This document shows positions 29,250-38,371 of a stretch of 64,000 bases of DNA, piece after piece (position 1 is the stretch's first letter; each line of letters begins with the position of its first letter). Position numbers and translations under genes: made by a program. The notes beneath the pieces were generated by a model, which did no database searches, was not told where the DNA came from, and worked only from the letters and a program-made list of their open reading frames with translations. This DNA is from Pseudobacteroides cellulosolvens ATCC 35603 = DSM 2933 (lineage in GTDB: Bacteria > Bacillota > Clostridia > Acetivibrionales > DSM-2933). Location: the NCBI RefSeq assembly GCF_001262605.1, contig NZ_LGTC01000001.1:806001-870000 (forward strand), given 5' to 3'.

Positions 29250-29367
29250 AAGAATTGATAGTCACGCTCCTCATGTGTTTGAAAATTGGAAGAAAAGGTT
29301 TGAAACAGGAACTTTCCCTTTTTGAAATTTATAGGCTAAATATCAGTCAAAAAATGGAGTGATTTCA

Positions 29368-29733
29368 ATGCTTGATAAAGATGAATATTATTGCAAAGTA
29401 TTTGTAAATAAGGATATTGAAAGATTTCAATTAAATAGAATTATTATGGATATTGTATCTGGAGCCTTTGATGGATTTGATATTGAGGCTTGGTGGGGGA
29501 ATATTTATCTTAAGGAAAATGAGGCTACAAAGCCACCTTGGGGCAAAGTCAATGGAGATGACTTTATTTACTGGCTTTATTTTATGGATATAGAGCCAAG
29601 TGATGAAGTTGAAAGGGAAGATTATATTGAATCCATAGCAAAACTTATGACTGAATTATATAATAATGGCTGCCAGGTTATCGCTGCATGTGACTTTGAG
29701 GATGAGGTGCCGAAGTATAGGGAAAAGTTGTAG
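29368..29733 (+). CDS. Hypothetical small acidic protein
   Basis: A 121-residue protein from ATG 29368 (GGAG eight bases upstream). It is acidic and aromatic-rich, with EAWWGNIYLKENEATKPPWGK, YWLYFMDIEPSD and a tail CQVIAACDFEDEVP. The size and style resemble immunity or NTF2-sized accessory proteins, but I do not recognise the family. It lies in a run of single plus-strand genes. Confidence 0.55.
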   Translation: MLDKDEYYCKVFVNKDIERFQLNRIIMDIVSGAFDGFDIEAWWGNIYLKENEATKPPWGKVNGDDFIYWLYFMDIEPSDEVEREDYIESIAKLMTELYNNGCQVIAACDFEDEVPKYREKL

Positions 29734-29842
29734 GAGATAAGTAGTAGGGCGTTGATATAAAATTAAGTAGAGAACGGGGAAAACATGTATATGAGTTGGA
29801 AATATAAAACTGCTTTGAATTCTATGAGGAAGGTACTATATA

Positions 29843-30259
29843 GTGGAAAATAAAATAGTAGTTGCTGTTAAAGGCGTAATAGTAAATGACGGGAGAGTAT
29901 TAATAGTAAAACGTGCAAGTAATGATGAAATCGGTGCAGGCACTTGGGAATGTGTAGGTGGTAAAATTGAGTTTGGTGAGGAATTGGAAACTGCACTTAT
30001 ACGAGAAATTAAGGAAGAGGTTGGGTTGAATGTTACAGTTGAGAAACTTTTATATGCTACCACTTTTAAAACATCCCCGACAAGACAGGTAGTTATCCTT
30101 ACATATCTATGTAGAAGTGAAGTGACTGATGTCAGGCTATCAGTGGAACACTTGGAATATCTTTGGGCTACCAAAGACCAATTAAAGCAACTTTTGCATC
30201 AAGGTATTCTTGAGGATTTTGAAAAGAACAATGTATTTTCAATACAAGAATTGTTATGA
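29843..30259 (+). CDS. Nudix hydrolase
   Basis: A 138-residue cytosolic hydrolase of nucleoside diphosphate-linked compounds. The Nudix box is complete: G-x5-E-x7-R-E-x2-E-E-x-G as GKIEFGEELETALIREIKEE followed by VGL (about residues 40-62). It starts at GTG 29843 with AGGAAGG about ten bases upstream. The substrate cannot be told from sequence; MutT- or ADP-ribose-type activity is possible. Confidence 0.88.
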   Translation: MENKIVVAVKGVIVNDGRVLIVKRASNDEIGAGTWECVGGKIEFGEELETALIREIKEEVGLNVTVEKLLYATTFKTSPTRQVVILTYLCRSEVTDVRLSVEHLEYLWATKDQLKQLLHQGILEDFEKNNVFSIQELL

Positions 30260-30330
30260 TATGGTATAAATAAAATTATTTATTGGTGTTACACTTAAGT
30301 CTTTATTTGTAACGGACAGGAGGTAATAAA

Positions 30331-31203
30331 GTGAAAAAAACATATGATATGAAAAATCCGATGGCCCCTCCATGGCTAATGTGTCCCAGTATCAGCAGAT
30401 ATAGTATTGGCTGGAGAATGGGATATGGAGAAAATTATATATACAGATTCGGAGAATGGTTCGGTGCTCTGACAAAAGAGGAACAGAAGAAGTTTGAGCA
30501 GATGTTTCCTGCACCTAAAGGCTGGCTTGGTTGGTATGAAGATAATGAGGAAGATTTTTATGATGATGTAGGATATCTTCTTTGGAACAAAGATGGAGAT
30601 ATGAAATATTCCATTGACTCTTTACAAAAGGATTTTCGTGCAGGTAAAGAAAATAAGTACTTGTTTTTCTGGGGCCATCAGCCGTCCGCTGATGGAAGTA
30701 TTACAAAAACCTGCCTAAGCCAATGGTGGGAATCCGACTTTACAATTGATATAAATACTTACTGCTGTATGGAACAGTATATGATGGCAGAAAAAGCACG
30801 GCTCTTTGGAGATGAAGAAATATTAGAGGAGATATTGAAAAGCAAACACCCCAAGCAGATTAAGGAGTTGGGAAGAAAAGTCAGGAATTTTGATGAAGAG
30901 GTATGGAAGATAAAACGGTACGCCATAATTCTCAACGGTAATTATGCAAAATTTATACAAAATGATGGGTTAAGGGAGTTTTTAATTGGGACCAAAAATC
31001 GAGTACTTGTTGAAGCCAGTCCTTATGATAAGATTTGGGGAATAGGAATGGCGGCTGATGATAAGCATATAGAAAATCCTTTGGAATGGAAAGGGTTAAA
31101 CTTTTTGGGGTTTGCGTTAATGGAAGTACGAGATGAACTTATCCGTGTTTGTAAGAACTATGATAAATTGAATTTAAAAGTATTACATGAAGATAATACT
31201 TAA
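30331..31203 (+). CDS. NADAR (YbiA-like) domain protein
   Basis: A 290-residue protein. The C-terminal two thirds is a NADAR domain: FFWGH, LSQWWESDFTID, YCCMEQYMMAEKARLF, KQIKELGRKVRNF, and LVEASPYDKIWGIGM, with the Glu/Asp/Trp residues typical of the family. NADAR proteins cleave N-glycosidic bonds in riboflavin-pathway intermediates or remove ADP-ribose from nucleic acids. An extra N-terminal part (about residues 1-105) with APPWLMCPSISRYS is also present. It starts at GTG 30331, with AGGAGG 6-12 bases upstream. Its nearness to Nudix and a macro-domain gene elsewhere suggests an ADP-ribose theme, which is inference. Confidence 0.85.
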   Translation: MKKTYDMKNPMAPPWLMCPSISRYSIGWRMGYGENYIYRFGEWFGALTKEEQKKFEQMFPAPKGWLGWYEDNEEDFYDDVGYLLWNKDGDMKYSIDSLQKDFRAGKENKYLFFWGHQPSADGSITKTCLSQWWESDFTIDINTYCCMEQYMMAEKARLFGDEEILEEILKSKHPKQIKELGRKVRNFDEEVWKIKRYAIILNGNYAKFIQNDGLREFLIGTKNRVLVEASPYDKIWGIGMAADDKHIENPLEWKGLNFLGFALMEVRDELIRVCKNYDKLNLKVLHEDNT

Positions 31204-31235
31204 TGAATCAATTCTTAAGGTAAGGGAGAGGTGCT

Positions 31236-31997
31236 TTGGAAAACATCAAAAACATTATTTTAAATGCAGGTGAAGTCTTAAAAAAACAGTATAATGGATT
31301 AAAAACCTGCGAAACTAAAGAAAAGTTTGATTTGGTTACGCAAAGTGATTATTTAATTGAAAAGATATTGATAAATGAGATTAAATTAATTTACCCTGAT
31401 TATTCAATATATTCTGAAGAAGTTGGAAGCATAAGTAATAAGCCAGATAAGTGTTGGATTATTGACCCTATTGATGGAACTGCAAATTTTGTATTTGGAG
31501 TACCATATTTTTGCATATCGGTATGCCTCGAAAATCAGGGAGAGATTACTGAGGCTTATGTTTATAATCCTGTCTCAGAAGAATTTTTTTATTCAACAAA
31601 AGACGAAGGGAAATCTTTTTTAGATGGGAAAGAGATAAATGTCTCTCAAAACAATGAAATTGGTGATTGCTTGGCAGTCTTCGGATTTAGTGCAAATTAT
31701 AATAATATACAGAGATACTACAAAGACTGGAGTTGCATTTTTGAAAATGCTAAAAAGGGAATGCCACTTTTATCACCTGCCCTGAATATTTGTAATGTGG
31801 CGAGAGGAAGAACAGATTTTTTTATAGATTTGAGCAGTAATATGGAAGGTCATTCAGCGGCAGCATTAATTCTGAAAAATGCAGGTGGGAAAGTATATAA
31901 TTATGATTTTACAGAGTGGGATTATAAGAGTAAAGGGATAATTGTTACAAACGGCAAGGTATGCTTGGAGCAGTATAAAGATAAATATAGCAGTTGA
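31236..31997 (+). CDS. Inositol monophosphatase family protein
   Basis: A 253-residue Mg-dependent sugar-phosphate phosphatase. Family motifs are SEEVG (first metal site), WIIDPIDGTANFVFG (second, with the DPxDGT signature) and a late EGHSAAALILKNAGG, where the usual W-D before the last motif is replaced by N-M. That metal ligand (normally WD) appears changed, so activity is uncertain. It starts at TTG 31236 with GGGAGAGG upstream. It could act on inositol phosphate, PAP or a similar substrate. Confidence 0.88.
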   Translation: MENIKNIILNAGEVLKKQYNGLKTCETKEKFDLVTQSDYLIEKILINEIKLIYPDYSIYSEEVGSISNKPDKCWIIDPIDGTANFVFGVPYFCISVCLENQGEITEAYVYNPVSEEFFYSTKDEGKSFLDGKEINVSQNNEIGDCLAVFGFSANYNNIQRYYKDWSCIFENAKKGMPLLSPALNICNVARGRTDFFIDLSSNMEGHSAAALILKNAGGKVYNYDFTEWDYKSKGIIVTNGKVCLEQYKDKYSS

Positions 31998-32098
31998 TTG
32001 AAGAAATACTTTGTGGATTATGACTATTATATATGACTAAATATGTGTTCATAATTTTGTAGTTAGAAAAATACTAAGCAGGAAATGGTATTTTAATA

Positions 32099-32127
32099 TT
32101 GACTGCCACATCTTGTTGAATTAGAAT
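32099..32127 (+). promoter_or_regulatory. Promoter of the T-box/metG unit
   Basis: TTGACT (32099-32104) and TAGAAT (32122-32127) are 17 bases apart, just upstream of the T-box leader. Confidence 0.65.
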
Positions 32128-32152
32128 ATAATAAAATGACAATATTATTAAT

Positions 32153-32451
32153 GCTATGAAGAGAAGAGTAAACTATTGATGTCTTTTACAGAGAACTCCT
32201 AAATGCTGAGAAGGAGTAAAGAATAAGTAGTTGAACATGGTCTTGGAGCGTTCGTACCAAATATTCTATAAAAGTTTATAGATATAGGCTACGACGGGTG
32301 CACCCGTTACAGTGCCAGAGTATAATTAGAATCCATTTATTCTAACGTACTTGTTGAGGCTGATGTCGTGAGTCATCGGTGAATCGGGGTGGTAACACGG
32401 AGTATAATGCTCTCGTCCCCAGGATGATACCTGGGGGTGGGAGTTTTTTAT
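32153..32451 (+). promoter_or_regulatory. T-box riboswitch (methionine) controlling metG
   Basis: Leader RNA that reads the charging state of its tRNA. Stem I shows the kink-turn-like AGAGAACTCC...GCTGAGAAGGAG pairing and a candidate ATG specifier at 32237-32239. The T-box core GGGTGGTAACACGG (32387-32400) is present and would pair with the uncharged tRNA end. A competing terminator follows: CTCGTCCCCAGG with CCTGGGGGTGGGAG, then T6. Methionine specificity agrees with the downstream gene. Confidence 0.9.
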
Positions 32452-32498
32452 TTGCATTTATTGTTTCATAAAACCACAAAATTTAGGAGGTGCTAACA

Positions 32499-34121
32499 AT
32501 GAACATATTTATTGGAGGAGCGTGGCCATATGCAAATGGGTCACTCCACATCGGGCACATTGCGGCTTTATTGCCAGGAGATGTACTGGCAAGATATTAT
32601 AGGTTGAAAGGGCATTCAGTGTGCTATGTTTCTGGAAGTGACTGCCATGGTACACCTATTCAAATTAGAGCAAATAAGGAAGGTGTTTCACCAAAAGAAA
32701 TTTCTAACTATTATCACAATGAATTCAAAAGTTGTTTTGATAAACTGGGCTTCACATTTGACTTATATAATCAAACAAATGATTATTTTCATAGCAGTTT
32801 TGTTCAAGAGTTCTTTGCAAAACTATTAGATAGTGGATACATTTATAAGAAAACTGTAGAACAGGCCTTCTGCCAAAAATGTAATCAGTTTTTACCCGAC
32901 AGGTTTGTGGTTGGCAAATGTCCTAACTGCGGAAGTATTGCAAAAGGCGACCAATGTGATTCCTGTGGTTCCCTTTTAGACCCGTCCAACTTAAATGACA
33001 GGAGATGTGGAATTTGTGGTGAATCCCCTATATGTAAGCCATCAGAACACTTTTTTCTGGCTTTGTCCAAACTTGAGCCGTTTATTAAGAAATATATTAA
33101 CTGTTCAAGTGGATGGAGAGCAAATGCTATTAGTTTATCGCAAAGATATATTGATGAAGGACTTCGTGACAGGGCAGTGACAAGAGATTTGGAGTGGGGT
33201 ATTCCTATACCTGTTGAAGGATTTGAAACTAAGAAGATATATGTATGGGTGGAAGCGGTTTTAGGATATCTCTCTGCAAGTAAGAAATGGGTTTTCGCTA
33301 ATAATTTAAACTGGGAATCCCTGTGGGCTGATAATTCTCTACACTACTATATACATGGCAAAGATAACATTCCATTTCACACAATTATTCTTCCAGCATT
33401 GCTAAAAGCACATGGAAACCTTCATTTGCCTGATAAGATAATATCAAGCGAATATGTAACCCTTGAGGGTAGAAAGATATCCACAAGTCAAAACTGGGCG
33501 GTTTGGATACCATATCTTCTTGAAAGTTACAATCCAGATACTATCCGCTACTTTTTTATATCCAATGGACCTGAAAAGCGGGATATTGACTTCTCATGGA
33601 GAGAATTTATAAATAGCCATAATGGTGAATTGCTTGGTGCATATGGAAATCTTGTTAATAGAAGCCTTGTTTTTATAAATAAGTCTTTTGACAGCAAAGT
33701 ACCAGAGGGTCAATGCAATCCTAATATCAGAAAATTATTAACTGAACTCTATTTAGGCGTTGGAAATCTGATTGAACAAGGTAATTTTAAGGATGCTTTA
33801 GAAACTATATTTTCGTTTATACGGTCAGCAAACAAATACTTCGATGAGGAACAACCATGGGTTACAGTAAAAGATAACATTGTAAAATGTAAAGAAACAC
33901 TTCATACATGTGTACAAATTATCGCTAACCTCTCAATACTACTGAACCCTTTCTTACCAGTTTCGTCAGATAAAGTTAAGAATATGTTAAAAATAGAGAC
34001 AAATGGCTGGGAGTATATTGAAGTGCCATCAGATTCAAGAATAGGAAATGTAACGATTTTGTTTGAACGTATTGATAAAAATAGAATAGACGAGGAACTT
34101 GAAAAACTCAAGAAATTATAG
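32499..34121 (+). CDS. metG: Methionyl-tRNA synthetase, archaeal/MetRS2-like type
   Basis: Charges tRNA-Met. The 540-residue protein from ATG 32499 (AGGAGG eight bases upstream) has the HIGH motif in GSLHIGHIAALLPGD, a double zinc knuckle (CQKC...CPNC...CDSC...CGIC), and KISTS in place of KMSKS (LEGRKISTSQNWAVW). The two-knuckle insert and the KISTS-type signature are those of the archaeal/second-type MetRS, found in some Firmicutes as an additional enzyme tolerant of MetRS inhibitors. The C-terminal tRNA-binding EMAP-like domain is absent. It is controlled by the T-box upstream. Whether it is the only MetRS in the cell cannot be seen here. Confidence 0.93.
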   Translation: MNIFIGGAWPYANGSLHIGHIAALLPGDVLARYYRLKGHSVCYVSGSDCHGTPIQIRANKEGVSPKEISNYYHNEFKSCFDKLGFTFDLYNQTNDYFHSSFVQEFFAKLLDSGYIYKKTVEQAFCQKCNQFLPDRFVVGKCPNCGSIAKGDQCDSCGSLLDPSNLNDRRCGICGESPICKPSEHFFLALSKLEPFIKKYINCSSGWRANAISLSQRYIDEGLRDRAVTRDLEWGIPIPVEGFETKKIYVWVEAVLGYLSASKKWVFANNLNWESLWADNSLHYYIHGKDNIPFHTIILPALLKAHGNLHLPDKIISSEYVTLEGRKISTSQNWAVWIPYLLESYNPDTIRYFFISNGPEKRDIDFSWREFINSHNGELLGAYGNLVNRSLVFINKSFDSKVPEGQCNPNIRKLLTELYLGVGNLIEQGNFKDALETIFSFIRSANKYFDEEQPWVTVKDNIVKCKETLHTCVQIIANLSILLNPFLPVSSDKVKNMLKIETNGWEYIEVPSDSRIGNVTILFERIDKNRIDEELEKLKKL

Positions 34122-34130
34122 GTGTTGTGA

Positions 34131-34168
34131 CTGCTCTTGCTGAATATTAGGTGGGAGCAGTTAATTCT
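34131..34168 (+). terminator. Possible terminator after metG
   Basis: ACTGCTC pairs with GGAGCAGT over a 16-base loop. Only a weak T-rich tail follows. Confidence 0.35.
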
Positions 34169-34393
34169 TGAACTATGCGTATTACAACCACAATAGTGCT
34201 TACTGATTTTACTTTTATATAAACTCATATTGGAAAGGCTTTAAGGATGATATAGGATAAAACAAAGAACCTGTAAATATTTTTTAAGTTTGGTATAATT
34301 TAAAATAAGATAGAAGAAAAAATTATGTGTTATGGTAAAGAAACCTAAATTATTCAATATTACATCAAATATCTTTGAAAGTGAGATGTTAAG

Positions 34394-34783
34394 ATGATTT
34401 CATCAATAACTAAATCAAAAATACCAATTGACTTTTCGTATGTGCTTAAAACATCACAACTTGAAGAGATACTTGGAAGAGAAAATATTATTACCGATGT
34501 AACTCTGGAATACTGGAAACCACAAATAATTGGTTCAATTTTTGAAGTGCATTATTGGTTGCCTAATGAAAATAACCCCTTTAATAGATTATATATCAGG
34601 GCTGGAGCAATATTAAAAAAGGATGTTTATAACGCCAGAGAGGGCTTGCAGAAAGAAGTATTACCTGAGTTTGTGAAATGGATAAAAAATATTGAGCAAT
34701 TAGAAAAGTCATCACCGCTGAATACCGAACGATTATTCTCAGGATATTATCGAAATAATAAGGTTTTTATTGTGAAAGATTGA
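34394..34783 (+). CDS. Hypothetical protein, possible immunity-type
   Basis: A 129-residue protein that I do not recognise. It is mixed alpha/beta with aromatic LEYWKPQIIGSIFEVHYWLP and a helical FVKWIKNIEQLE near the end. No signal or membrane segment is seen. It is a lone gene between metG and the reductase gene. Confidence 0.5.
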   Translation: MISSITKSKIPIDFSYVLKTSQLEEILGRENIITDVTLEYWKPQIIGSIFEVHYWLPNENNPFNRLYIRAGAILKKDVYNAREGLQKEVLPEFVKWIKNIEQLEKSSPLNTERLFSGYYRNNKVFIVKD

Positions 34784-34926
34784 TTTATGTAAGTATAGGT
34801 ATGAGACTTCAAGCAATGAACATATTGTCTATTATATTCAAGAACTTGACTTATGGGTTACCATAATATAACATTGAATTACAAAACCTATATCACATAC
34901 TTTAATATAAAACAGAGGATGTTTTC

Positions 34927-35424
34927 ATGATTTCAATAATTGTAGCAGTATCGAATAATAACGTGATAGGTAATAATGGTATTATACCTTGGAAAGTTAA
35001 AGGTGAACAAAATAGATTCAAGGAGTTAACTATAGGTAAAACCATTATTATGGGCAGAAAATCTTTTGAAGAAATAGGAAAACCACTCCCTAACAGAAAA
35101 ACCATACTAATTTCAAATACTCAGAGTATAAACAATGAGAACTGTATCACAGTAAAATCCCTAATTGAAGCAATTAACTTAGTAAAAGATGAGGATGAAA
35201 TATTTATTGCAGGCGGAGGTCAAGTATATAGGGATGCATTGCCATACACAGATAGGATATATATTACTGTAATTGATAAAACTATTAATGGTGATATATA
35301 TTTCCCTCAAATTTCTAAAACAGAATTCGAAAAAATCTATGAAGAACATGTGGATGGAGAAATTCCATACACATACTATACATATGTAAGAAAACGCAGA
35401 GTTTATAATGAAAAACAACTGTAA
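34927..35424 (+). CDS. Dihydrofolate reductase
   Basis: Reduces dihydrofolate to tetrahydrofolate with NADPH. The 165 residues show ISIIVAVSNNNVIGNNGIIPW, the catalytic acidic position as Glu in KGEQNRFKELT, TIIMGRKSFEEIG, and IFIAGGGQVYRDALPY. The tail PYTYYTYVRK resembles Gram-positive accessory reductases such as the dfrG/dfrK group. No thymidylate synthase gene is adjacent. It could be the housekeeping enzyme or a mobile, trimethoprim-tolerant version. AGAGGATG precedes the ATG. Confidence 0.9.
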   Translation: MISIIVAVSNNNVIGNNGIIPWKVKGEQNRFKELTIGKTIIMGRKSFEEIGKPLPNRKTILISNTQSINNENCITVKSLIEAINLVKDEDEIFIAGGGQVYRDALPYTDRIYITVIDKTINGDIYFPQISKTEFEKIYEEHVDGEIPYTYYTYVRKRRVYNEKQL

Positions 35425-35471
35425 CAAACCCATAATACCTTCATTCCCATTTATACAGAGGAAATAAAAGA

Positions 35472-35848
35472 ATGAAAAAATAAATTTTTTTTAATGGACC
35501 TGCAGGTGTAGGAAAAACAGCAAATTGAAAGAGTTTACTTGAGAAAATGAATAATGTAGCATGGCTTGAAAGCGACTGGTGTAGAACAATAAATATGTCT
35601 CCCTCTACTTTTAATCCAGAAACAGATGAGATTGCAGTCAGAAATATTTCTTTTGTTTTAAGAAACTACTTAAAATGTAATATGCTGGATTATGTAATTT
35701 TTTATTGGGTATTACACAGGAAACATTTATTTGGTAGGGTTCTTAACAATATAAGTGACATGGTAATCCAGTTATTGATACGACAATGTTATCTGCGGAT
35801 GAAACGGTCGAAAAGATTTTAGAGGTTATTAAGAATGCAACTTTATAA
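35472..35848 (+). pseudogene. Dead P-loop kinase-like gene
   Basis: A start at 35472 leads into a Walker A motif, NGPAGVGKTA, typical of small ATP-binding kinases. The frame has a TAA four codons in, a TGA after GKTAN, and a later shift: WLESDWCRTINMSPSTFNPET is in one frame, and the C-terminal VIDTTMLSADETVEKILEVI is in another. It is about 40 residues shorter than expected for such a kinase. Clearly non-functional. Confidence 0.75.
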
Positions 35849-35885
35849 AATCTATATTGAATTGTTATGACAGGGAGGGACTTAG

Positions 35886-36083
35886 GTGAAGGGTGCTACC
35901 CATGTTTATGCAATTATTAGGATTGACAAGTTTATAGATGATTATAAAAATGCTGTTACAGTGAAAGAGGTTGTTTTGTCACTTGAAGACGCTGAAAAGG
36001 AAGTAGAACGGCTAAATAGAATTAATAGTGACAAAGATTGTTTGTATTTTTGGCAGACAACACGGCTGATAAGTAATATTTAA
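35886..36083 (+). CDS. Small hypothetical protein
   Basis: A 65-residue protein starting at GTG 35886 with AGGGAGGG upstream. It has a beta strand (VYAIIRIDKF), a helix (SLEDAEKEVERLNRIN) and ends with CLYFWQTTRLI. This pattern is common in short phage or accessory proteins. Function is unknown. Confidence 0.5.
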   Translation: MKGATHVYAIIRIDKFIDDYKNAVTVKEVVLSLEDAEKEVERLNRINSDKDCLYFWQTTRLISNI

Positions 36084-36246
36084 TACGTACAAACTTACAT
36101 AAAGTAACTTCAATAAACCCATAATTTACTCGCTTAAGGAACCGATTGAAAATTGTTAATGCGCAAGGATGCAGAAGTACTTAACTGATTAAAAGGACGA
36201 AAAGGAATTCTATAGAATAACTTTTTTGTTCTTTTTAATTTTACTC

Positions 36247-36277
36247 TTGACACTCACGTAACGTTATAGTATAGGCT
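36247..36277 (+). promoter_or_regulatory. MerR/TipA-type operator-promoter
   Basis: TTGACA (36247-36252) is followed by CTCACGTAACGT (36253-36264), an ACGTAACGT core as in TipAL/Mta operators, and a TATAGTATAGG -10 area. MerR regulators sit in such stretched spacers and activate their own gene. Confidence 0.6.
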
Positions 36278-36304
36278 GGATATATAAAAGGAGGGAATAT
36301 AAAA

Positions 36305-37002
36305 ATGAGGACTGTAAACGATGTTTCCAAATTAACTGGTATTAGCATACGCACGCTCCATTATTATGATGAAATAGGAATACTAAAGCCTACAACATAT
36401 AATGAAGCAGGATATCGGATTTATGACGATAAAGCAATGGAAACATTGCAACAGATATTATTTTTTAAAGAGTTTGATAAAGAGAAAACGCTTATAAACC
36501 AGAAGAAGATACTGTTGTTGAAAAAGGAACGCCTAAATGGCCTGATAAAACTGATTGATGATAAATTAAAGGGAAAAATAAAATGAGTTTTCATGAGTTT
36601 AGCAAAGAAGAAATTGAAGATTTGTTTCATTCAATGCTTGTTAATATGGGCAGAAAACAAGTAGAAGGTTGTGAACGAAATTATGGATATATGGAGAATT
36701 TCAAAGACAAGTTCATGGCTAATGCAGGCAGTGAGGAAGCACAGGGTAATTTTAGAAAGATTATAGAATGGTATGGGAGTAAAGAGGCTGTATTGGATGT
36801 TGTAAAAAATCCAAATCCGCCTGAGATTATGCAGTCGTATCAGGTTCGGATTTCGGAGATTCTTAAGAAGTTATCGTTATTTAAGGAAGAAGATGCAACG
36901 CTATTTCAGGTAGAGAAAAATTGCATCAACAATTTCTTGGTTGGGCTTTTCACCAAACCAATCCATTTCAATACATTCACCACAATGCTTGCAGTGATAT
37001 GA
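36305..37002 (+). pseudogene. Broken TipA/Mta-type MerR regulator
   Basis: The first part (36305-36586) encodes the MerR DNA-binding domain (VNDVSKLTGISIRTLHYYDEIG, AGYRIYDD). About 15-20 residues normally following LQQILFFKE are missing, so it reads FFKEFDKEKTL. The second part (36583-37002), in another frame and overlapping by ATGA, encodes a TipAS drug-binding domain (MSFHEFSKEEIEDLF, GSKEAVLDVVKNP). Its last stretch runs antisense into the zinc-ribbon gene and no longer matches the family. Regulators of this type sense antibiotics. This copy has an internal deletion, a frameshift and a replaced C-terminus. Confidence 0.8.
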
Positions 37003-37098
37003 TGCATATGTATTAACCATTAAATTTATAAAACTTTGTCCAACGTGCATTTCAATTTGCTTTCCGCATTTCGGACATTTGATTAAAATTATTGCCAT
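36901..37098 (-). CDS. Small zinc-ribbon protein
   Basis: A 65-residue protein starting MAIILIKCPKCGKQIE and with a second pair CKHCGECIE, forming a four-Cys zinc ribbon. Start 37098 has GAGG seven bases upstream. It overlaps the 3' part of the broken TipA-like gene on the other strand. It is the last member of a nine-gene minus-strand run from 41651. Function is unknown. Confidence 0.65.
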   Translation of the reverse strand: MAIILIKCPKCGKQIEMHVGQSFINLMVNTYASYHCKHCGECIEMDWFGEKPNQEIVDAIFLYLK

Positions 37099-37194
37099 GT
37101 GATACCTCAAACCAATTCTATCAATGATTGGCTTCTAAAATCTCACTTTTAATATCAGCAGTTATTATGTTAAATTATAACCGATTTGCATTTT

Positions 37195-37683
37195 TCATTT
37201 ACAGGTAAATTCTCTTACAGACTTAACCTGATTTAAGTATATCTTACCTGTAACACCTTGAATATCCAACATACCCCAATCAGGATGCTTTCGCAAGTAT
37301 TCTAAATCGAATATCCTTTCCCAACTTAATTCCATGTCGATAATTTCATCATCATAATCCAAAATCGGATAATCATTTAAAACGCAGTGCCATGCTTGAA
37401 AATCAGATAATAGTACTTTACTATCTGGTAGTTCTACCTCAATAAGAATAGCCTTTTTACCTCTTTCCATATGACCACTTCGCCTTAAGTCGGGCTTTTC
37501 AGGCCAAAGCCATATAGGATACTCCTCATTATATTCGGGAATTCTTTTAAGCATTTGGGACATCATCCAGTGATAGGGACGTAAAAATTCTTCCCAAACA
37601 TACTTTTCATTACCAATTAAATAACCTCGGTGCTGTGCTTCAGTCCAAGCATTTAAATCTTGTATAGAATAATATATTCCCAT
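37195..37683 (-). CDS. DUF3841 family protein
   Basis: The 162-residue protein begins MGIYYSIQDLNAWTEAQHRGYL and contains WEEFLRPYHWMMSQM, PIWLWPEKPDLRRSGH and DYPILDYDDEI, as in DUF3841 proteins of Firmicutes. Function is unknown; the family often lies among accessory genes. GAGG is correctly placed before 37683. The gap to the upstream gene is 15 bases, so it is cotranscribed. Confidence 0.75.
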   Translation of the reverse strand: MGIYYSIQDLNAWTEAQHRGYLIGNEKYVWEEFLRPYHWMMSQMLKRIPEYNEEYPIWLWPEKPDLRRSGHMERGKKAILIEVELPDSKVLLSDFQAWHCVLNDYPILDYDDEIIDMELSWERIFDLEYLRKHPDWGMLDIQGVTGKIYLNQVKSVREFTCK

Positions 37684-37698
37684 ATCAATACCTCAAAT

Positions 37699-38358
37699 CT
37701 ATTTTAATTCAATAACTTCAGGTTCATCTTTTACTATACCACCAATAATATCATAAAAATATACATTCTTGTTTTCAAAATCAACTATAGTGAGAGAGGG
37801 ATTATGTTCCCGAAATAATGTACCAACATTAATAATGGTTTTATCTTGTATTTGCTTAACCATCTTTCTGTGGGTATGCCCATTAATCATAATAGATGGA
37901 TACGAACCATTAATAAACATCTGCAAATCATCATTTGATTCGATTGCGTACCCATAATCATCAGAACATACCCTTGCCATTTCATTGTCCAAAATTCCGT
38001 GGCAAAGAAGGACTGAGCCAGTAGAAGTCGTAATTTCACGGGTTTTAGGCAAACTTTTAAGAAAATCAATTGAATCATTTGATAAATCGGCTAAGGTCAT
38101 TGAATCTGGCATGTTTCTCATAATACCTCCCAAACACCAAATATCATGATTACCTTTAACTGATATTATTCCTTCATTACGAGCCCTTGAAATTATTCTA
38201 TCTACATTACCGTAACCATCACAAAAATCCCCAAGGCAATAAATATCCTTGATACCTTGGCGTTTAAAAAACATTATTGATGTTTCAAATATAATATCCT
38301 CTGCATGAACATCACTGATAAACCCAGCAACTTTAACCATTTGTTTAATTGCATCCAT
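37699..38358 (-). CDS. Calcineurin-like metallophosphoesterase
   Basis: A 219-residue phosphoesterase of the YfcE/MJ0936-like group. The metal motifs are GFISDVHA, YCLGDFCDGYG, VKGNHDIW, LLCHG and INGHTHRKM, the full set for a two-metal centre. The start 38358 is chosen because AGAGGA lies upstream and this avoids overlap with the preceding gene. Likely a cyclic-nucleotide or general phosphodiesterase; substrate unknown. Confidence 0.88.
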   Translation of the reverse strand: MDAIKQMVKVAGFISDVHAEDIIFETSIMFFKRQGIKDIYCLGDFCDGYGNVDRIISRARNEGIISVKGNHDIWCLGGIMRNMPDSMTLADLSNDSIDFLKSLPKTREITTSTGSVLLCHGILDNEMARVCSDDYGYAIESNDDLQMFINGSYPSIMINGHTHRKMVKQIQDKTIINVGTLFREHNPSLTIVDFENKNVYFYDIIGGIVKDEPEVIELK

Positions 38359-38371
38359 ATCAGATTCCTCT

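Noticed and set aside
29177..29362. Open frame of 61 codons between two small genes
   Set aside because: Overlaps the zinc-ribbon end in another frame and has no ribosome site.
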